Source: Streptomyces liliiviolaceus (lineage in GTDB: Bacteria; Actinomycetota; Actinomycetes; Streptomycetales; Streptomycetaceae). Taken from it: DNA of 64,000 nt. This document shows, one piece after another, positions 52,239 to 61,428 of this stretch. Position 1 is the stretch's first letter, and each line of letters opens with the position of its first letter. Position numbers and translations under genes: made by a program. The notes under the pieces were generated by a model. It saw only the letters and a list, made by a program, of their open reading frames with translations, made no database searches and was not told the origin of the DNA. Location: contig NZ_JAGPYQ010000001.1 of the NCBI RefSeq assembly GCF_018070025.1, positions 7,130,001-7,194,000 on the forward strand, written 5' to 3'.

Positions 52239-53536
52239 GACCTCAGCTCCGCCTTCGCCTCGGTGACGTAGTCCTCGGCCGCCTCGCGGGGCGACATCCG
52301 CTCGTACGACACCTGGTCGTAGTCCCGCTGGAAGGTGGTCTGCAGCGCGCTGTCCCCCGAAGGCGGGGCCTGCGGCGGGGCGTCGAGGTCTCCTTCCAGG
52401 GACGCCTGGTAGTCGTAGACCGTCTTGTCGAAGTCCTTGAGTCCGGGGGCGATCGACTCGCGGAGCGACTCGTTGACGGGGATGCCGCGGGTGGCGCCGA
52501 GGATCTTGGCGGCGTCCGGGTCGTTCAGCATGAAGTCGACGAGTTGTACGGACTCCTTCGGGTGGCCCGTGTCGGCGGCGACGCCCATGAACATCGAGGG
52601 CTTGAAGTACTGGCCCGGGGTGCCGTCCTCGCCGGACGGCATCGGCGCGAGGGTGACCCCGTCCGGTACGAGCGCGACGAACCCGCTGGAGGGCGCGTCC
52701 CAGTTGCTGTCGGAGATGGCCTTGCCGCGCCCGAGCGGGGTGTTCTCGACCGTGCCGTCGAGCTGGGTGGTCTGCTCGGCGGGCGAGACGGCACCCTCCC
52801 TGCGGAGCTTGTCGGCGAAGGTCCACCAGCGGGTCAGGTCGTCGACGGTGAAGCCGAGCCGGCGGTCCTCGGTGTAGAGGCTCTTGCCCCGGCCGCGCAG
52901 CCAGACCTCGAAGGCGTCCTCGCTCTGCCCGGGGTCGGTGGCGCCGGGCCTGCCGGTCCGTTCGGCCAACTCCCGCATGGCATCCGCCCATTCGCTCCAG
53001 GTCCAGCCCTCGCGCGGCAGGGCGACCCCGGACTTCTTCCACTGTGCGGTGTCGTACACGACGGTCTCCGTGCCGCGGGCCTGCGGGATCGCGTACTGCT
53101 TGCCGTCCACCTTCCCGGTGGCGAGGAGGCCCGCGTCGAACTCGCCGGTGTCCAGCGCGGAGCGCTGCTCGGCGAAGTCCAGCAGTACGCCGCCGGAGGC
53201 GTACTGGTCGATCATGCGGTAGTCGAGCTGCATGGCGTCGGGGGCGTCGCCGCCCGCCGCCTGGGTGGCCAGCTTCTGCTTGTAGGCGTCGTAACCGGAG
53301 AACGACGTCTGGACCTCGATCCGCGGATGCTTCTTCTCGAAGAGGTCGACGGCCTCCTGGGTTCTGGCCGCCCGGTCCGGGTTGCCCCACCAGGTGTAGC
53401 GCAGGACCACCTTGCCGCCGTCGCCGCCCGCCCCGTCCGGCCCGGAGCAGCCGGCGAGGAGCGAGCAGGACACCAGCACCGCCGTGGCCGCCGCGATGCG
53501 CGGCCGCCAGGACTTCCTTGTCCTGTTTCCGGGCAT
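52235..53536 (-). CDS. Extracellular solute-binding lipoprotein (sugar)
   Basis: This is a 433-residue family 1 solute-binding protein. The lipobox LLAGC ends the signal peptide (Cys about residue 29), so it is a membrane-anchored lipoprotein. RYTWWGNPDRAARTQEAVDLF is the typical N-terminal strand and helix of the family. The substrate cannot be told. The divergent Gfo/Idh gene suggests an unusual or modified sugar. GAGGTGA precedes the ATG, and a LacI-type site lies about 25-35 bp upstream. Confidence 0.92.
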   Translation of the reverse strand: MPGNRTRKSWRPRIAAATAVLVSCSLLAGCSGPDGAGGDGGKVVLRYTWWGNPDRAARTQEAVDLFEKKHPRIEVQTSFSGYDAYKQKLATQAAGGDAPDAMQLDYRMIDQYASGGVLLDFAEQRSALDTGEFDAGLLATGKVDGKQYAIPQARGTETVVYDTAQWKKSGVALPREGWTWSEWADAMRELAERTGRPGATDPGQSEDAFEVWLRGRGKSLYTEDRRLGFTVDDLTRWWTFADKLRREGAVSPAEQTTQLDGTVENTPLGRGKAISDSNWDAPSSGFVALVPDGVTLAPMPSGEDGTPGQYFKPSMFMGVAADTGHPKESVQLVDFMLNDPDAAKILGATRGIPVNESLRESIAPGLKDFDKTVYDYQASLEGDLDAPPQAPPSGDSALQTTFQRDYDQVSYERMSPREAAEDYVTEAKAELRS

Positions 53537-53558
53537 GAGTGGGTCACCTCATTCGTTA

Positions 53559-53570
53559 GAAAGCGCTTCC
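53559..53570. promoter_or_regulatory. LacI-type operator candidate
   Basis: GAAAGCGCTTCC carries the AAGCGCTT palindrome typical of LacI-family sites. It lies in the 67-bp gap between the sugar-binding lipoprotein gene and the divergent oxidoreductase gene. No lacI gene is in the window. Confidence 0.6.
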
Positions 53571-53603
53571 ACCCCCTGTCCGACGACCCTAGGGATGGTC
53601 CTG

Positions 53604-55055
53604 ATGTCAGAACAAGCCCCCTGCACGGACCCTCACACCGACCCGGACGTGGACCCTCGCACGGCCCCGGACGTGGCGGCCCGGACGGATTCCGCTTCGC
53701 GGCGCCGCTGTGCCGTGGTGGGCCTGGGCGCCCGCGCCCGACTGTTCACCGAGGCGCTGGCCGGACCGTACGCGGACCGCATCGACCTCGTCGGGTTCTG
53801 CGACGTCAACGCGCACCGGATGGCGGTCCACAACGGCTGGCTCACGGCCGACCACCCCGGCCGCGAACCCGTACCGGCGTACGCGGCCGAGGACTTCGAC
53901 CTGATGCTGCGGCGCGAGCGGGTGGATCTCGTGGTCGTGTGCAGCGTGGACCGCACCCACGACGACTACATCGTGCGCGCCCTGGACGCGGGCTGCGACG
54001 TGGTCACCGAGAAGCCGATGACGACCGACGCCGACCGCGCCCGCCGTGTCCTGGCGGCCCGGCAGCGCTCCGGCCGCGAGGTGCGGGTGGCCTTCAACTA
54101 CCGCTACAACCCGGTGCATTCGGCCGTACGGGAACTCATCGCGGCCGGGGAGATCGGCGAGGTCGGCTCGGTGCACTTCGAGTGGCTGCTCGATCTGCGG
54201 CACGGCGCGGACTACTTCCGCCGCTGGCACCGCGACAAGGCCGATTCCGGCGGCCTGATGGTCCACAAGTCGACGCACCACTTCGACCTGGTGAACTGGT
54301 GGCTGGGCACCGAACCGGAGACCGTCTTCGCCCAGGGCGGCCTCTTCTTCTACGGCGACGAGGCGGGCGGACGCCGGGGGCTGGCCAGGCCCTACACCCG
54401 CGCGCACGGCTCCCCCGCCGCCCAGGGCGACCCCTTCGCCGTACATCTGGCGGACTCGCCCGTGCTCAGCGCGCTGTACCTGGACGCCGAGGGCGAGGAC
54501 GGCTACCACCGCGACCAGAACGTGTTCGGGCCCGGCGTGAGCATCGAGGACGACATGGCGGTCCTCGTGCGGTACGCGTCCGGGGCGTCCCTGACCTACC
54601 ACCTCACGGCGTACGCCCCCTGGGAGGGCTACCGCGTCGCGTTCAACGGCAGCGAGGGCCGGCTCGAACTGCTCGTCGAGGAGTCGACGTGGTCGCGCCC
54701 CGAGGCACGTGACGACGCGGGCGCCGAAGCGCACACCGGCGTACGGGCCGAGGGCGCGAGCGCGGTCCTGCACGGCGCCGAGGTGGACGACGAGGCCGGC
54801 CGCACCGAACTGCTCCTGCGCCGCCACTGGGAACGGCCGCGCGAGGTGAAGGTGCCGACCGGCGAGGGCGGCCACGGCGGCGGCGACGTACGGATGCTCC
54901 AGGACCTCTTCGGCCCCCAGCGCACCACCCCGGACCCGCTGGGCCGGGCGGCGGACGCGCACGACGGGGCGAAGTCGCTGGTGACGGGGCTGGCGGCGAA
55001 CGAGTCGTTCGTGACGGGGGCGCCGGTGCGGGTGCGGGACCTGCTGGATGTCTGA
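53604..55055 (+). CDS. Gfo/Idh/MocA-family NAD(P)-dependent oxidoreductase
   Basis: This is a 483-residue sugar dehydrogenase-type enzyme. After a variable 30-residue Asp/Pro-rich start comes the Rossmann motif VVGLGARARL. The catalytic-lysine motif EKPMTTD is near residue 150. The later HFEWLLDLRHGADYFRRWH and HKSTHHFDLVNWW segments are typical of the family. The ATG at 53604 is preceded by AGGGA, and an ATG at 53595 is an alternative. It is divergent from the sugar ABC operon and shares the LacI-type site. Confidence 0.88.
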   Translation: MSEQAPCTDPHTDPDVDPRTAPDVAARTDSASRRRCAVVGLGARARLFTEALAGPYADRIDLVGFCDVNAHRMAVHNGWLTADHPGREPVPAYAAEDFDLMLRRERVDLVVVCSVDRTHDDYIVRALDAGCDVVTEKPMTTDADRARRVLAARQRSGREVRVAFNYRYNPVHSAVRELIAAGEIGEVGSVHFEWLLDLRHGADYFRRWHRDKADSGGLMVHKSTHHFDLVNWWLGTEPETVFAQGGLFFYGDEAGGRRGLARPYTRAHGSPAAQGDPFAVHLADSPVLSALYLDAEGEDGYHRDQNVFGPGVSIEDDMAVLVRYASGASLTYHLTAYAPWEGYRVAFNGSEGRLELLVEESTWSRPEARDDAGAEAHTGVRAEGASAVLHGAEVDDEAGRTELLLRRHWERPREVKVPTGEGGHGGGDVRMLQDLFGPQRTTPDPLGRAADAHDGAKSLVTGLAANESFVTGAPVRVRDLLDV

Positions 55056-55107
55056 GGCGGTCGCGACAACGGCGTGTTTGTCGCGGCCGTGTGCATACGA
55101 TCCGGGA

Positions 55108-55548
55108 ATGGCTCTCTTTCATGTGCGGCGGGACACCACTCTGGACGCCGACGAGGCATGGCGGCGGCTCACCGCGTGGGAGCGGCATGCCGATGTGGTG
55201 CCGTTGACGCGGGTCCGGGTCGTCACGTTGCCGCCGCGCGGGGCGGGCACGGTGTTCGTGGCGCGTACCGGGGTGGGGCCGGTGGCGTTCGACGACCGTA
55301 TGGAGGTCGTCGTCTGGCGGCCGCCCCACGACCGCACGCCTGGGCTGTGCCGGCTCGTCAAGCGCGGCAGCCCGGTCGTCGGGTGGGCCGAGATCGAGGT
55401 ACGGCCGGCGGTGGACGGCGGGTCGCAGGTGCTGTGGCGGGAGGAGTTGGGGGTGCGAGGGGTGCCTCGCTTCTTCGACCCCGTACTGGGGCGGGCGGGC
55501 CGGTGGATGTTCGGACGGGCGGTGGATCAGTTGCTGTCCCGCCCCTGA
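55108..55548 (+). CDS. SRPBCC-family protein
   Basis: This is a 146-residue protein of the START/polyketide-cyclase fold type. It begins with the strand ALFHVRRDTTLDADEAWRRL and ends with a long C-terminal helix (VLGRAGRWMFGRAVDQLL). Members bind hydrophobic ligands, and the ligand here is unknown. It lies 53 bp after the oxidoreductase gene on the same strand, so co-transcription is possible. Confidence 0.78.
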   Translation: MALFHVRRDTTLDADEAWRRLTAWERHADVVPLTRVRVVTLPPRGAGTVFVARTGVGPVAFDDRMEVVVWRPPHDRTPGLCRLVKRGSPVVGWAEIEVRPAVDGGSQVLWREELGVRGVPRFFDPVLGRAGRWMFGRAVDQLLSRP

Positions 55549-55585
55549 GAGCGGAGTCCGCCGACCGCCTGTGACCTGTCGGGCC

Positions 55586-56197
55586 TCAGGCGGGAGTCTC
55601 CTCGCCCAGGAGTTTCAGCGCCTCCCCCGCCACCACCTCCAGCATCGCCTCCGGGTCCGTCGCCCGGGCGAGGAGCATGCCTCCCTCGCACAGGGCCCCG
55701 AAGACGAGCTGGCAGCGGGCCGTCAGGGCGGCGTCGGGTGTGCCGCCGGCCTCGCGTACCGCGTGTTCCATGGCCTCGCGCAGGACGCGCAGGGCGTGCT
55801 CGTACTCGATCTCGCGCACCGTCTCCCAGCCGAGGACGGACGGGCCGTCGAGGAGGACGACACGCTGGAAGCCCGGGTCCAGGCAGTGTTCGAGGAACGT
55901 GCGGGCGCCCGCGCGGAGCGCCGCGCGCGGGTCGGGCGCGGCGGCCCCGGCCCGGAACAGCGCTTCCGCCAGCAGCTCCTGATGGCGTACGAAGACGGCG
56001 TGGAACAGGGCCGTCTTACCGCCCGGGAAGTGGTGGTACGCGGCCCCTTTGGTGACCCCCGCCTTGGCCGCGACGGCGTCGAGAGGCGCACCCGCGAAGC
56101 CGAGACTGCCGAACAACTCCGTCGCGGCGTCGATCAGTTGGGACGTGGTCGCGCCGGATCGTTCGGCCTGGGTCCGTCGGACCATCCGGCTCATCAA
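55586..56197 (-). CDS. TetR-family repressor
   Basis: This is a 203-residue regulator with an N-terminal helix-turn-helix (LDAVAAKAGVTKGAAYHHFPGGKTALF). The C-terminal ligand domain is typical of transcriptional repressors of detoxification or lipid genes. The ATG at 56197 or 56194 can start it. Two CATAC-N5-GTATG type boxes in the divergent gap are the likely operators, so it probably represses the reductase-like gene at 56276 and itself. Confidence 0.9.
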   Translation of the reverse strand: MMSRMVRRTQAERSGATTSQLIDAATELFGSLGFAGAPLDAVAAKAGVTKGAAYHHFPGGKTALFHAVFVRHQELLAEALFRAGAAAPDPRAALRAGARTFLEHCLDPGFQRVVLLDGPSVLGWETVREIEYEHALRVLREAMEHAVREAGGTPDAALTARCQLVFGALCEGGMLLARATDPEAMLEVVAGEALKLLGEETPA

Positions 56198-56210
56198 CTC
56201 CCTTGACAGG

Positions 56211-56260
56211 CATACCGAGGGTACGTAACTTAGCCGATCCGATTACATACTCTCGGTATG
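56211..56260. promoter_or_regulatory. Two TetR boxes in a divergent promoter
   Basis: CATACCGAGGGTACG (56211-56225) and CATACTCTCGGTATG (56246-56260) are two palindromic boxes. The outer parts CATACCGAGGGTA and TACTCTCGGTATG also form a long inverted repeat with one mismatch. The second box ends at an ATG that could be a leaderless start. Confidence 0.75.
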
Positions 56261-56275
56261 GAAGTGAGCCTCGCC

Positions 56276-57376
56276 ATGACGGCACAGGCAACACCGTCAC
56301 CGACACCGGCAACGGCAACGGCAACCTCTTCGACAACGGCAGGAAAAGCGCCCCTCTTCGCGGTCTACGGCGCCAACGGGCACACCGGAAGGGTCGTCAC
56401 CGCCGAACTGCTCGCCCGGCGGCAGCACGTGATCCTCGCCGGGCGCGACGAGCGGGCCCTGCACGCGGTCGCCACCGAACTCGCGACTCCGGATCTCGTA
56501 AGCGTCCTGCACGCACCCCTCGACGACCGCCCCGCCCTGCGCGCGCTCGCCGAGACCGCCGACGTGATCATCCACTGCGCGGGGCCGTTCACCACGACCG
56601 GGGAACCGGTCGCCACCGCGGCGGCGGAGACCGGCACGGCGTACGTGGACCACGCGATCGAGCCGCACCATGTGAAGTACCTCTTCGACTCCCTCCAGGC
56701 CACCGCCCAGCGCACCGGAGCGGTCCTCGTCCCGCAGATGAGCTTCTACGGCGGACTGGGCGACCTGCTGGCCGCGGCGGCAGCGGCGGGACTGCCCGAC
56801 GTGGACAAGGTGACGGTCGGTTACGCAGTCACGGGCTGGCGCATGACGCAGGGCGCGGTGAACACCGCGAACCTGCTGATCGGTGAGATCGACCGCGTCG
56901 GATTCGTGGACGGGGCGCAGCGGGTGGGGCCCGTGGAGATCCGCAACGCGGTCTTCCCGTTCCCGCCGCCCGTCGGACCGCGTACGACGATCGTGCCGTT
57001 CCCGTCGGGCGAGGTCGTCACGGTTCCGCGCCACGTTCCGGCCCGGGCCGTGGAGGTCCAGCTGACCGCCTCCACTTTCGAGGAGGAGCAGATCTTCACC
57101 AGCGTGGACGTGGGTCCGCAGGAGCGCGCGAAGACCGAGTTCACTGTCGCGGTCCAGGTCACCGGGGCCTCCGGTGGGGGCCGCAACGCCCATGTCCGGG
57201 GCCGGGACATCTGGCGGGCCGGGGCGGTCGTCTCGGTCGAGGCCGCACTGCGGCTGGCGGGCGGGGAGGGGCCGGAGAAGACGGGTGTGCTGGCCCCCGC
57301 GGAGGCTTTCGCGGCGCCGGAGTTCCTGCGCGCGCTCGCCGGGTCGGGCACCTTCGCCCTCACCTTGCCCGGCTGA
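56276..57376 (+). CDS. Saccharopine dehydrogenase/trans-acting enoyl reductase-like oxidoreductase
   Basis: This is a 366-residue protein. The nucleotide-binding motif FAVYGANGHTGRVV lies near residue 30, followed by VILAGRDERAL. IIHCAGPFTTTGEPV and GTAYVDHAIE are conserved in saccharopine reductase-like proteins. The N-terminal 25 residues are a low-complexity Thr/Pro/Ala tail. The ATG at 56276 follows GGAAGTGAG. An ATG at 56258 lies inside the operator. The substrate is unknown. It is regulated by the divergent TetR gene by inference. Confidence 0.82.
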   Translation: MTAQATPSPTPATATATSSTTAGKAPLFAVYGANGHTGRVVTAELLARRQHVILAGRDERALHAVATELATPDLVSVLHAPLDDRPALRALAETADVIIHCAGPFTTTGEPVATAAAETGTAYVDHAIEPHHVKYLFDSLQATAQRTGAVLVPQMSFYGGLGDLLAAAAAAGLPDVDKVTVGYAVTGWRMTQGAVNTANLLIGEIDRVGFVDGAQRVGPVEIRNAVFPFPPPVGPRTTIVPFPSGEVVTVPRHVPARAVEVQLTASTFEEEQIFTSVDVGPQERAKTEFTVAVQVTGASGGGRNAHVRGRDIWRAGAVVSVEAALRLAGGEGPEKTGVLAPAEAFAAPEFLRALAGSGTFALTLPG

Positions 57377-57494
57377 CGGTCACCGGGGCCCCTTCCCGAT
57401 GCGCGTTCCGCGCAGGCCGCCCGCCCGGCTCCGGCGGCGCGCCATGGCAAAAGTCTGTGGAACGAGTCCGCTCGGAGTTGCGAGACTGGGACCC

Positions 57495-58154
57495 ATGAAC
57501 GACATGGGGCGGTTCCGTCAGGCAGTCGTCCGGTGGGCGGCCGGCGGCGCGGGGGCGGCGGAAGCGGGTGCGAGCGCGCGGGAGGCGGCGTCCGGCGGCG
57601 GGCTGCGTACGGTCGTGCTCGTCGAGGGAGGCAGCGACCAGGTCGCCGTCGAGGCGCTGGCCGCCCGGCACGGCCGGGACCTCGGCGAGGAGGGCGTCTC
57701 GGTGGTGCCGCTCGGGGGCGCGATGAGCGTCGGGAGGTTCGTGGACCTGTGCGGGCCGCAGGGGCTCGACGTGCGGCTCGCCGGACTGTGCGACGCGGCC
57801 GAGGAGAGGTTCTTCCGGCGGGCGCTTGAGCGGGCCGGGATCGGGTCCGGCCTGACGGCCGACGGGCTGGAGTCGCTCGGGTTCTTTCTGTGCCACGCGG
57901 ACCTGGAGGACGAACTGATCCGCTCCCTGGGCGCCGACGTCATCCAGCAAGTGGTCGAGGAACAGGGCGAGTTGCGCGCGTTCCGCACGCTGCAGAACCA
58001 GCCCGCGCAGCGGGGGTGGACCGTGGAGCAGCACCTCCACCGCTTCATGGGCACCCACGCCGGCCGCAAGGCCCAGTACGCGCAGGAACTCGTCGCGAGC
58101 CTGGACCTCGACCGGACGCCGCCTCCGCTGGAACGGCTGCTCGCCCACGTCTGA
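57495..58154 (+). CDS. TOPRIM-domain protein (OLD nuclease-like)
   Basis: This is a 219-residue protein with a TOPRIM core. VVLVEGGSDQVAVEALA at about residues 40-56 carries the catalytic Glu, and SVVPLGGAMSVGRF and LAGLCDAAEE follow. It lacks the ATPase half of full OLD endonucleases, as do other stand-alone TOPRIM proteins in Streptomyces. A nuclease or nucleotidyl-transfer role is inferred. The ATG at 57495 is the first with a sensible N-terminus. Confidence 0.8.
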   Translation: MNDMGRFRQAVVRWAAGGAGAAEAGASAREAASGGGLRTVVLVEGGSDQVAVEALAARHGRDLGEEGVSVVPLGGAMSVGRFVDLCGPQGLDVRLAGLCDAAEERFFRRALERAGIGSGLTADGLESLGFFLCHADLEDELIRSLGADVIQQVVEEQGELRAFRTLQNQPAQRGWTVEQHLHRFMGTHAGRKAQYAQELVASLDLDRTPPPLERLLAHV

Positions 58155-58205
58155 CACGCCCCCGTCCGACACGCCCCCGTCCGGCACGCCCTGTCGGCCG
58201 GGGTG

Positions 58206-59369
58206 TCAGGCCACCGCCCCGACCCGTCGCATCGGGGACCGCGGCTGCGACCGCGACACGTCGTGGTGGATCGGCGTGTGCGCCCCGGTGAGCGACACCC
58301 CGCTCCCGCCCCTGCGGTTCGCGACGATCTCCGAGGCGATGGACAGGGCCGTCTCCTCGGGCGTACGGGCGCCGAGGTCGAGGCCGATGGGCGACCGGAG
58401 CCTGGCCAACTCCCCCTCGCTCACGCCTACTTCGCGGAGCCGTTCGTTGCGGTCGAGGTGGGTGCGGCGGGAGCCCATCGCCCCCACGTACGCGACCGGC
58501 AGCCGCAGCGCGAGCGCGAGGAGCGGTACGTCGAACTTGGCGTCGTGGGTCAGGACGCACAGGACCGTGCGCGCGTCGACCTCCGTGCGTTCCAGGTAGG
58601 TGTGCGGCCACTCGACGACGATCTCGTCCGCCTCCGGGAAACGTGCGGCCGTCGCGAAGACGGGGCGCGCGTCGCAGACCGTCACGCGGTAGTCGAGGAA
58701 CTTGCCGATGCGGACCAGGGCCGAGGCGAAGTCGATCGCCCCGAAGACGATCATCCGGGGCGGCGGGACCGAGGACTCGATCAGCACGGTGAGCGGTGCG
58801 CCGCAGCGGGAGCCCTGCTCGCCGAGTTCCAGGGTGCCGGTGCGGCCCGCGTCCAGGAAGGCGCGCGCCTCCTGCGCGACGGTGCGGTCCAGTTCGGGGT
58901 GCGCGCCGAAGCCGCCCTCGTACGGGGCGTCGGGGTGCACGAGGAGGGCGCGGCCCTGTAGTTCCGGCGGGCCGGAGACGATGCGGGCCAGTGCCGCGGC
59001 CTTTCCTTCGGCGGCTGCGGTGAGGGCCGAGGTGAGCACCTCTCGGAGGGGTGAGGAGGTGTGGACCGGGGTCACCAGGATGTCGATGACGCCGCCGCAG
59101 GTCAGGCCTACGGCGAAGGCGTCGTCGTCGCTGTATCCGAAGCGTTCTAGTGCCGGTTGCCCGTCGTGCAGTGCCTGTTGGCACAGGTCGTAGACGGCGC
59201 CCTCCACGCAGCCGCCGGAGACCGAGCCGATCGCCGTGCCGGCGGCGTCCACGGCGAGGGCTGCGCCGGGGTGTCTCGGTGCGCTTCCGCCTACGGCGAC
59301 GACGGTGGCCACGGCGAAGTCGCGGCCTTCCCCGGCCCACCGCTGCAGGTCTTCGGCAATGTCCAGCAT
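58206..59369 (-). CDS. xdhC: XdhC-family molybdenum cofactor insertion protein
   Basis: This is a 387-residue protein. The N-terminal XdhC domain has GGSAPRHPGAAL and GSVSGGCVEGAVYD. The Rossmann-like domain has VFGAIDFASALV and ends with VGAMGSRRTHLDRNERL. XdhC helps sulfurate and insert Moco into xanthine dehydrogenase. It lies near the xdh subunit genes and a purine permease, which supports that role. The ATG at 59369 has GGAGACC upstream. Confidence 0.9.
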   Translation of the reverse strand: MLDIAEDLQRWAGEGRDFAVATVVAVGGSAPRHPGAALAVDAAGTAIGSVSGGCVEGAVYDLCQQALHDGQPALERFGYSDDDAFAVGLTCGGVIDILVTPVHTSSPLREVLTSALTAAAEGKAAALARIVSGPPELQGRALLVHPDAPYEGGFGAHPELDRTVAQEARAFLDAGRTGTLELGEQGSRCGAPLTVLIESSVPPPRMIVFGAIDFASALVRIGKFLDYRVTVCDARPVFATAARFPEADEIVVEWPHTYLERTEVDARTVLCVLTHDAKFDVPLLALALRLPVAYVGAMGSRRTHLDRNERLREVGVSEGELARLRSPIGLDLGARTPEETALSIASEIVANRRGGSGVSLTGAHTPIHHDVSRSQPRSPMRRVGAVA

Positions 59370-59698
59370 GTCCCGGTCTCCTTTTCCCTGCGGGTGCGTC
59401 GTGGCTGGCCGCGCAGTTCCTCGCGCCCCTGAACGTGCGGCTCCGGTGGGGGTTGCTCGCGCAGTTCCCCGCGCCCCTCAAGGGGCGACGGTGAGCGCCT
59501 GTTCACCAGTGCGGCCAGTGGTGCCCCGGCCGACGGCTTCTCGTCGGCTGCGCGTGCGTCGTGGCCGGGCGCGCAGTTCCCCGCGCCCCTTGCGGGGCGG
59601 GGGTGCGCCCCGGGTTTTGGTTTTTAGGGGCGCGGGGAACTGCGCGGCCAGCCCCCACCGGGCCGCAGGTTGCATTACCGCGCACCCCGGCGGAGCGT
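59370..59698. repeat. Intergenic repeat cluster with inverted 20-bp pair
   Basis: GCGCAGTTCCCCGCGCCCCT occurs at 59459-59478 and 59571-59590, and with one mismatch at 59411-59430. The exact reverse complement AGGGGCGCGGGGAACTGCGC is at 59626-59645. The last pair can form a 20-bp hairpin with a 35-nt loop. Flanking segments (GTGCGTCGTGGC before copies one and three) are also repeated. The same family is at 1882-1936. Nothing else is evident in the gap. Confidence 0.85.
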
Positions 59699-61156
59699 CT
59701 AGTGGATGCCCATCCAGCTTTCTATCGGGCTCAGGGCGAAGAAGATCAGGAAGATCGTCGTCAAGCCCCACATGAAGGCGCCCACCTCCCGTGCCCTGCC
59801 CTGCGCGATCTTGATGGCGACGTAACTGATGACTCCAGCCGCGACCCCCGCCGTGATGGAGTACGTGAACGGCATGATCACGACCGTCAGGAAGACCGGG
59901 ATCGCCGTCGCGCGGTCGGCCCAGTCCACATGGCGCGCGTTCATCATCATCATGGCGCCGATGACGACCAGGGCCGCCGCCGCGACCTCCCCGGGGACGA
60001 TCGCCGTCAGCGGGGTGAAGAAGAGGCAGGCCGCGAAGAACAGCCCCGTGACCACGGAGGACAGCCCGGTGCGCGCACCCTCGCCGACCCCCGTCGCCGA
60101 CTCCACGAACACCGTCTGGCCGGACGCACCCGCGACCCCACCGATCGCACCGCCCGCCCCGTCGATGAACAGCGCCTTGGACAGACCCGGCATCCGGCCC
60201 TTGTCGTCGGCGAGCCCCGCCTCGGCGCCGACACCGATGATCGTGGCCATCGCGTCGAAGAACCCGGCGAGCACGAGCGTGAAGACGATCATTCCGACCG
60301 TCATCGCGCCGACCTCGCCCCAGCCGCCGAACTCGACGTCACCGAAGATCGAGAAGTCGGGCATCGACACCGCGCTGCCGTGCAGTTCGGGCGCGCCGCT
60401 GGACCACTGCTTCGGGTCGATCACATCGAGGGCGTTGAGGACCACGGCAAGTACCGTGCCGCCCACGATGCCGATCAGGATCGCACCGGGGATGCCGCGC
60501 GCCTGCAACATGAAGATGGCCAGCAGCGTGACGGCGAACAACAGCACCGGCCAGCCCGCCAGTTCGCCCGTCGCGCCGAGCGAGACCGGGGTGGCCTTGC
60601 CCTGGTGGACGAAGCCCGCCTTCACCAGGCCGATGAGCGCGATGAACAGCCCGATGCCCATGGTGATCGCGTGTTTCAGCGCCAGCGGGATCGCGTTCAT
60701 GATCATCTCGCGTAGCCCGGTGACCACGAGCAGCATGATCACCACGCCGTACATCACGCACATGCCCATCGCCTGCGGCCAGGTCATCTGGGGCGCGACC
60801 TGCGAGGACAGGACGCCCGAGACGGACAGTCCCGCGGCGAGGGCCAGCGGCACCTTGCCGAAGAAGCCCATCAGCAGCGTGGTGAAGGCCGCGGCGAACG
60901 CCGTCGCGGTGATCAGGGCCTGCCGGCCGAGCGTGTCCCCCGCCACGTCCTTGCCGGACAGGATCAGGGGGTTGAGGAGGAGGATGTACGCCATCGCCAT
61001 GAAGGTCGTGACGCCGCCGCGCGTCTCACGCGCGAGCGTGCTTCCCCGCAGGGAAATGTGGAAGTAGCGGTCGAGCCAGGACCGGCCGGCCGGGACGCGG
61101 GTTCCTTCACCCGCGTCGTCGGCGGTGGTCCTGGGCTCCAGCGACTGCTGGGTCAT
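59699..61156 (-). CDS. NCS2-family purine (guanine/hypoxanthine) permease
   Basis: This is a 485-residue transporter of the AzgA-like NCS2 group with about 12-14 helices. Conserved blocks include ETRGGVTTFMAMAYILLLNP near the start, GFFDAMATIIGVGAEAG in the middle and ASGQTVFVESATGVGEGARTG, which holds the substrate site. The ATG at 61156 follows GGGAGAAGG. It sits with XdhC and xanthine dehydrogenase genes, so it supplies purines for that pathway. Confidence 0.93.
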   Translation of the reverse strand: MTQQSLEPRTTADDAGEGTRVPAGRSWLDRYFHISLRGSTLARETRGGVTTFMAMAYILLLNPLILSGKDVAGDTLGRQALITATAFAAAFTTLLMGFFGKVPLALAAGLSVSGVLSSQVAPQMTWPQAMGMCVMYGVVIMLLVVTGLREMIMNAIPLALKHAITMGIGLFIALIGLVKAGFVHQGKATPVSLGATGELAGWPVLLFAVTLLAIFMLQARGIPGAILIGIVGGTVLAVVLNALDVIDPKQWSSGAPELHGSAVSMPDFSIFGDVEFGGWGEVGAMTVGMIVFTLVLAGFFDAMATIIGVGAEAGLADDKGRMPGLSKALFIDGAGGAIGGVAGASGQTVFVESATGVGEGARTGLSSVVTGLFFAACLFFTPLTAIVPGEVAAAALVVIGAMMMMNARHVDWADRATAIPVFLTVVIMPFTYSITAGVAAGVISYVAIKIAQGRAREVGAFMWGLTTIFLIFFALSPIESWMGIH

Positions 61157-61428
61157 GGTGCCTTCTCCCAAGGTTCATAGGGGCACCCGCGCCTTGCTCT
61201 CTGCTTGCGCGGGTTTTGGGAAGGTGCACGACCCGGGGGACGGCCCGAGACGAGACGCGGTGCTGTACTTCGGTGCGGTAACGGGTGCCGTTGATCGAAC
61301 GGGTGCCCGGTACCGGGGTGGCCGTCGCTGTGCCCACCCGTCCCGCCCTTGCGGAACGCCTGCCCACAGCGACGGCGGGTGCCTGCCCGGAGCGGCGGCG
61401 GAACGCGCGCCCACGAGCGTCGGGCGGA
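61157..61428. other. Intergenic region upstream of the purine permease
   Basis: This 272-bp gap lies after the xanthine dehydrogenase large-subunit stop and before the permease gene. I see no gene, no strong palindrome and no repeat. It should hold the permease promoter. Confidence 0.6.
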
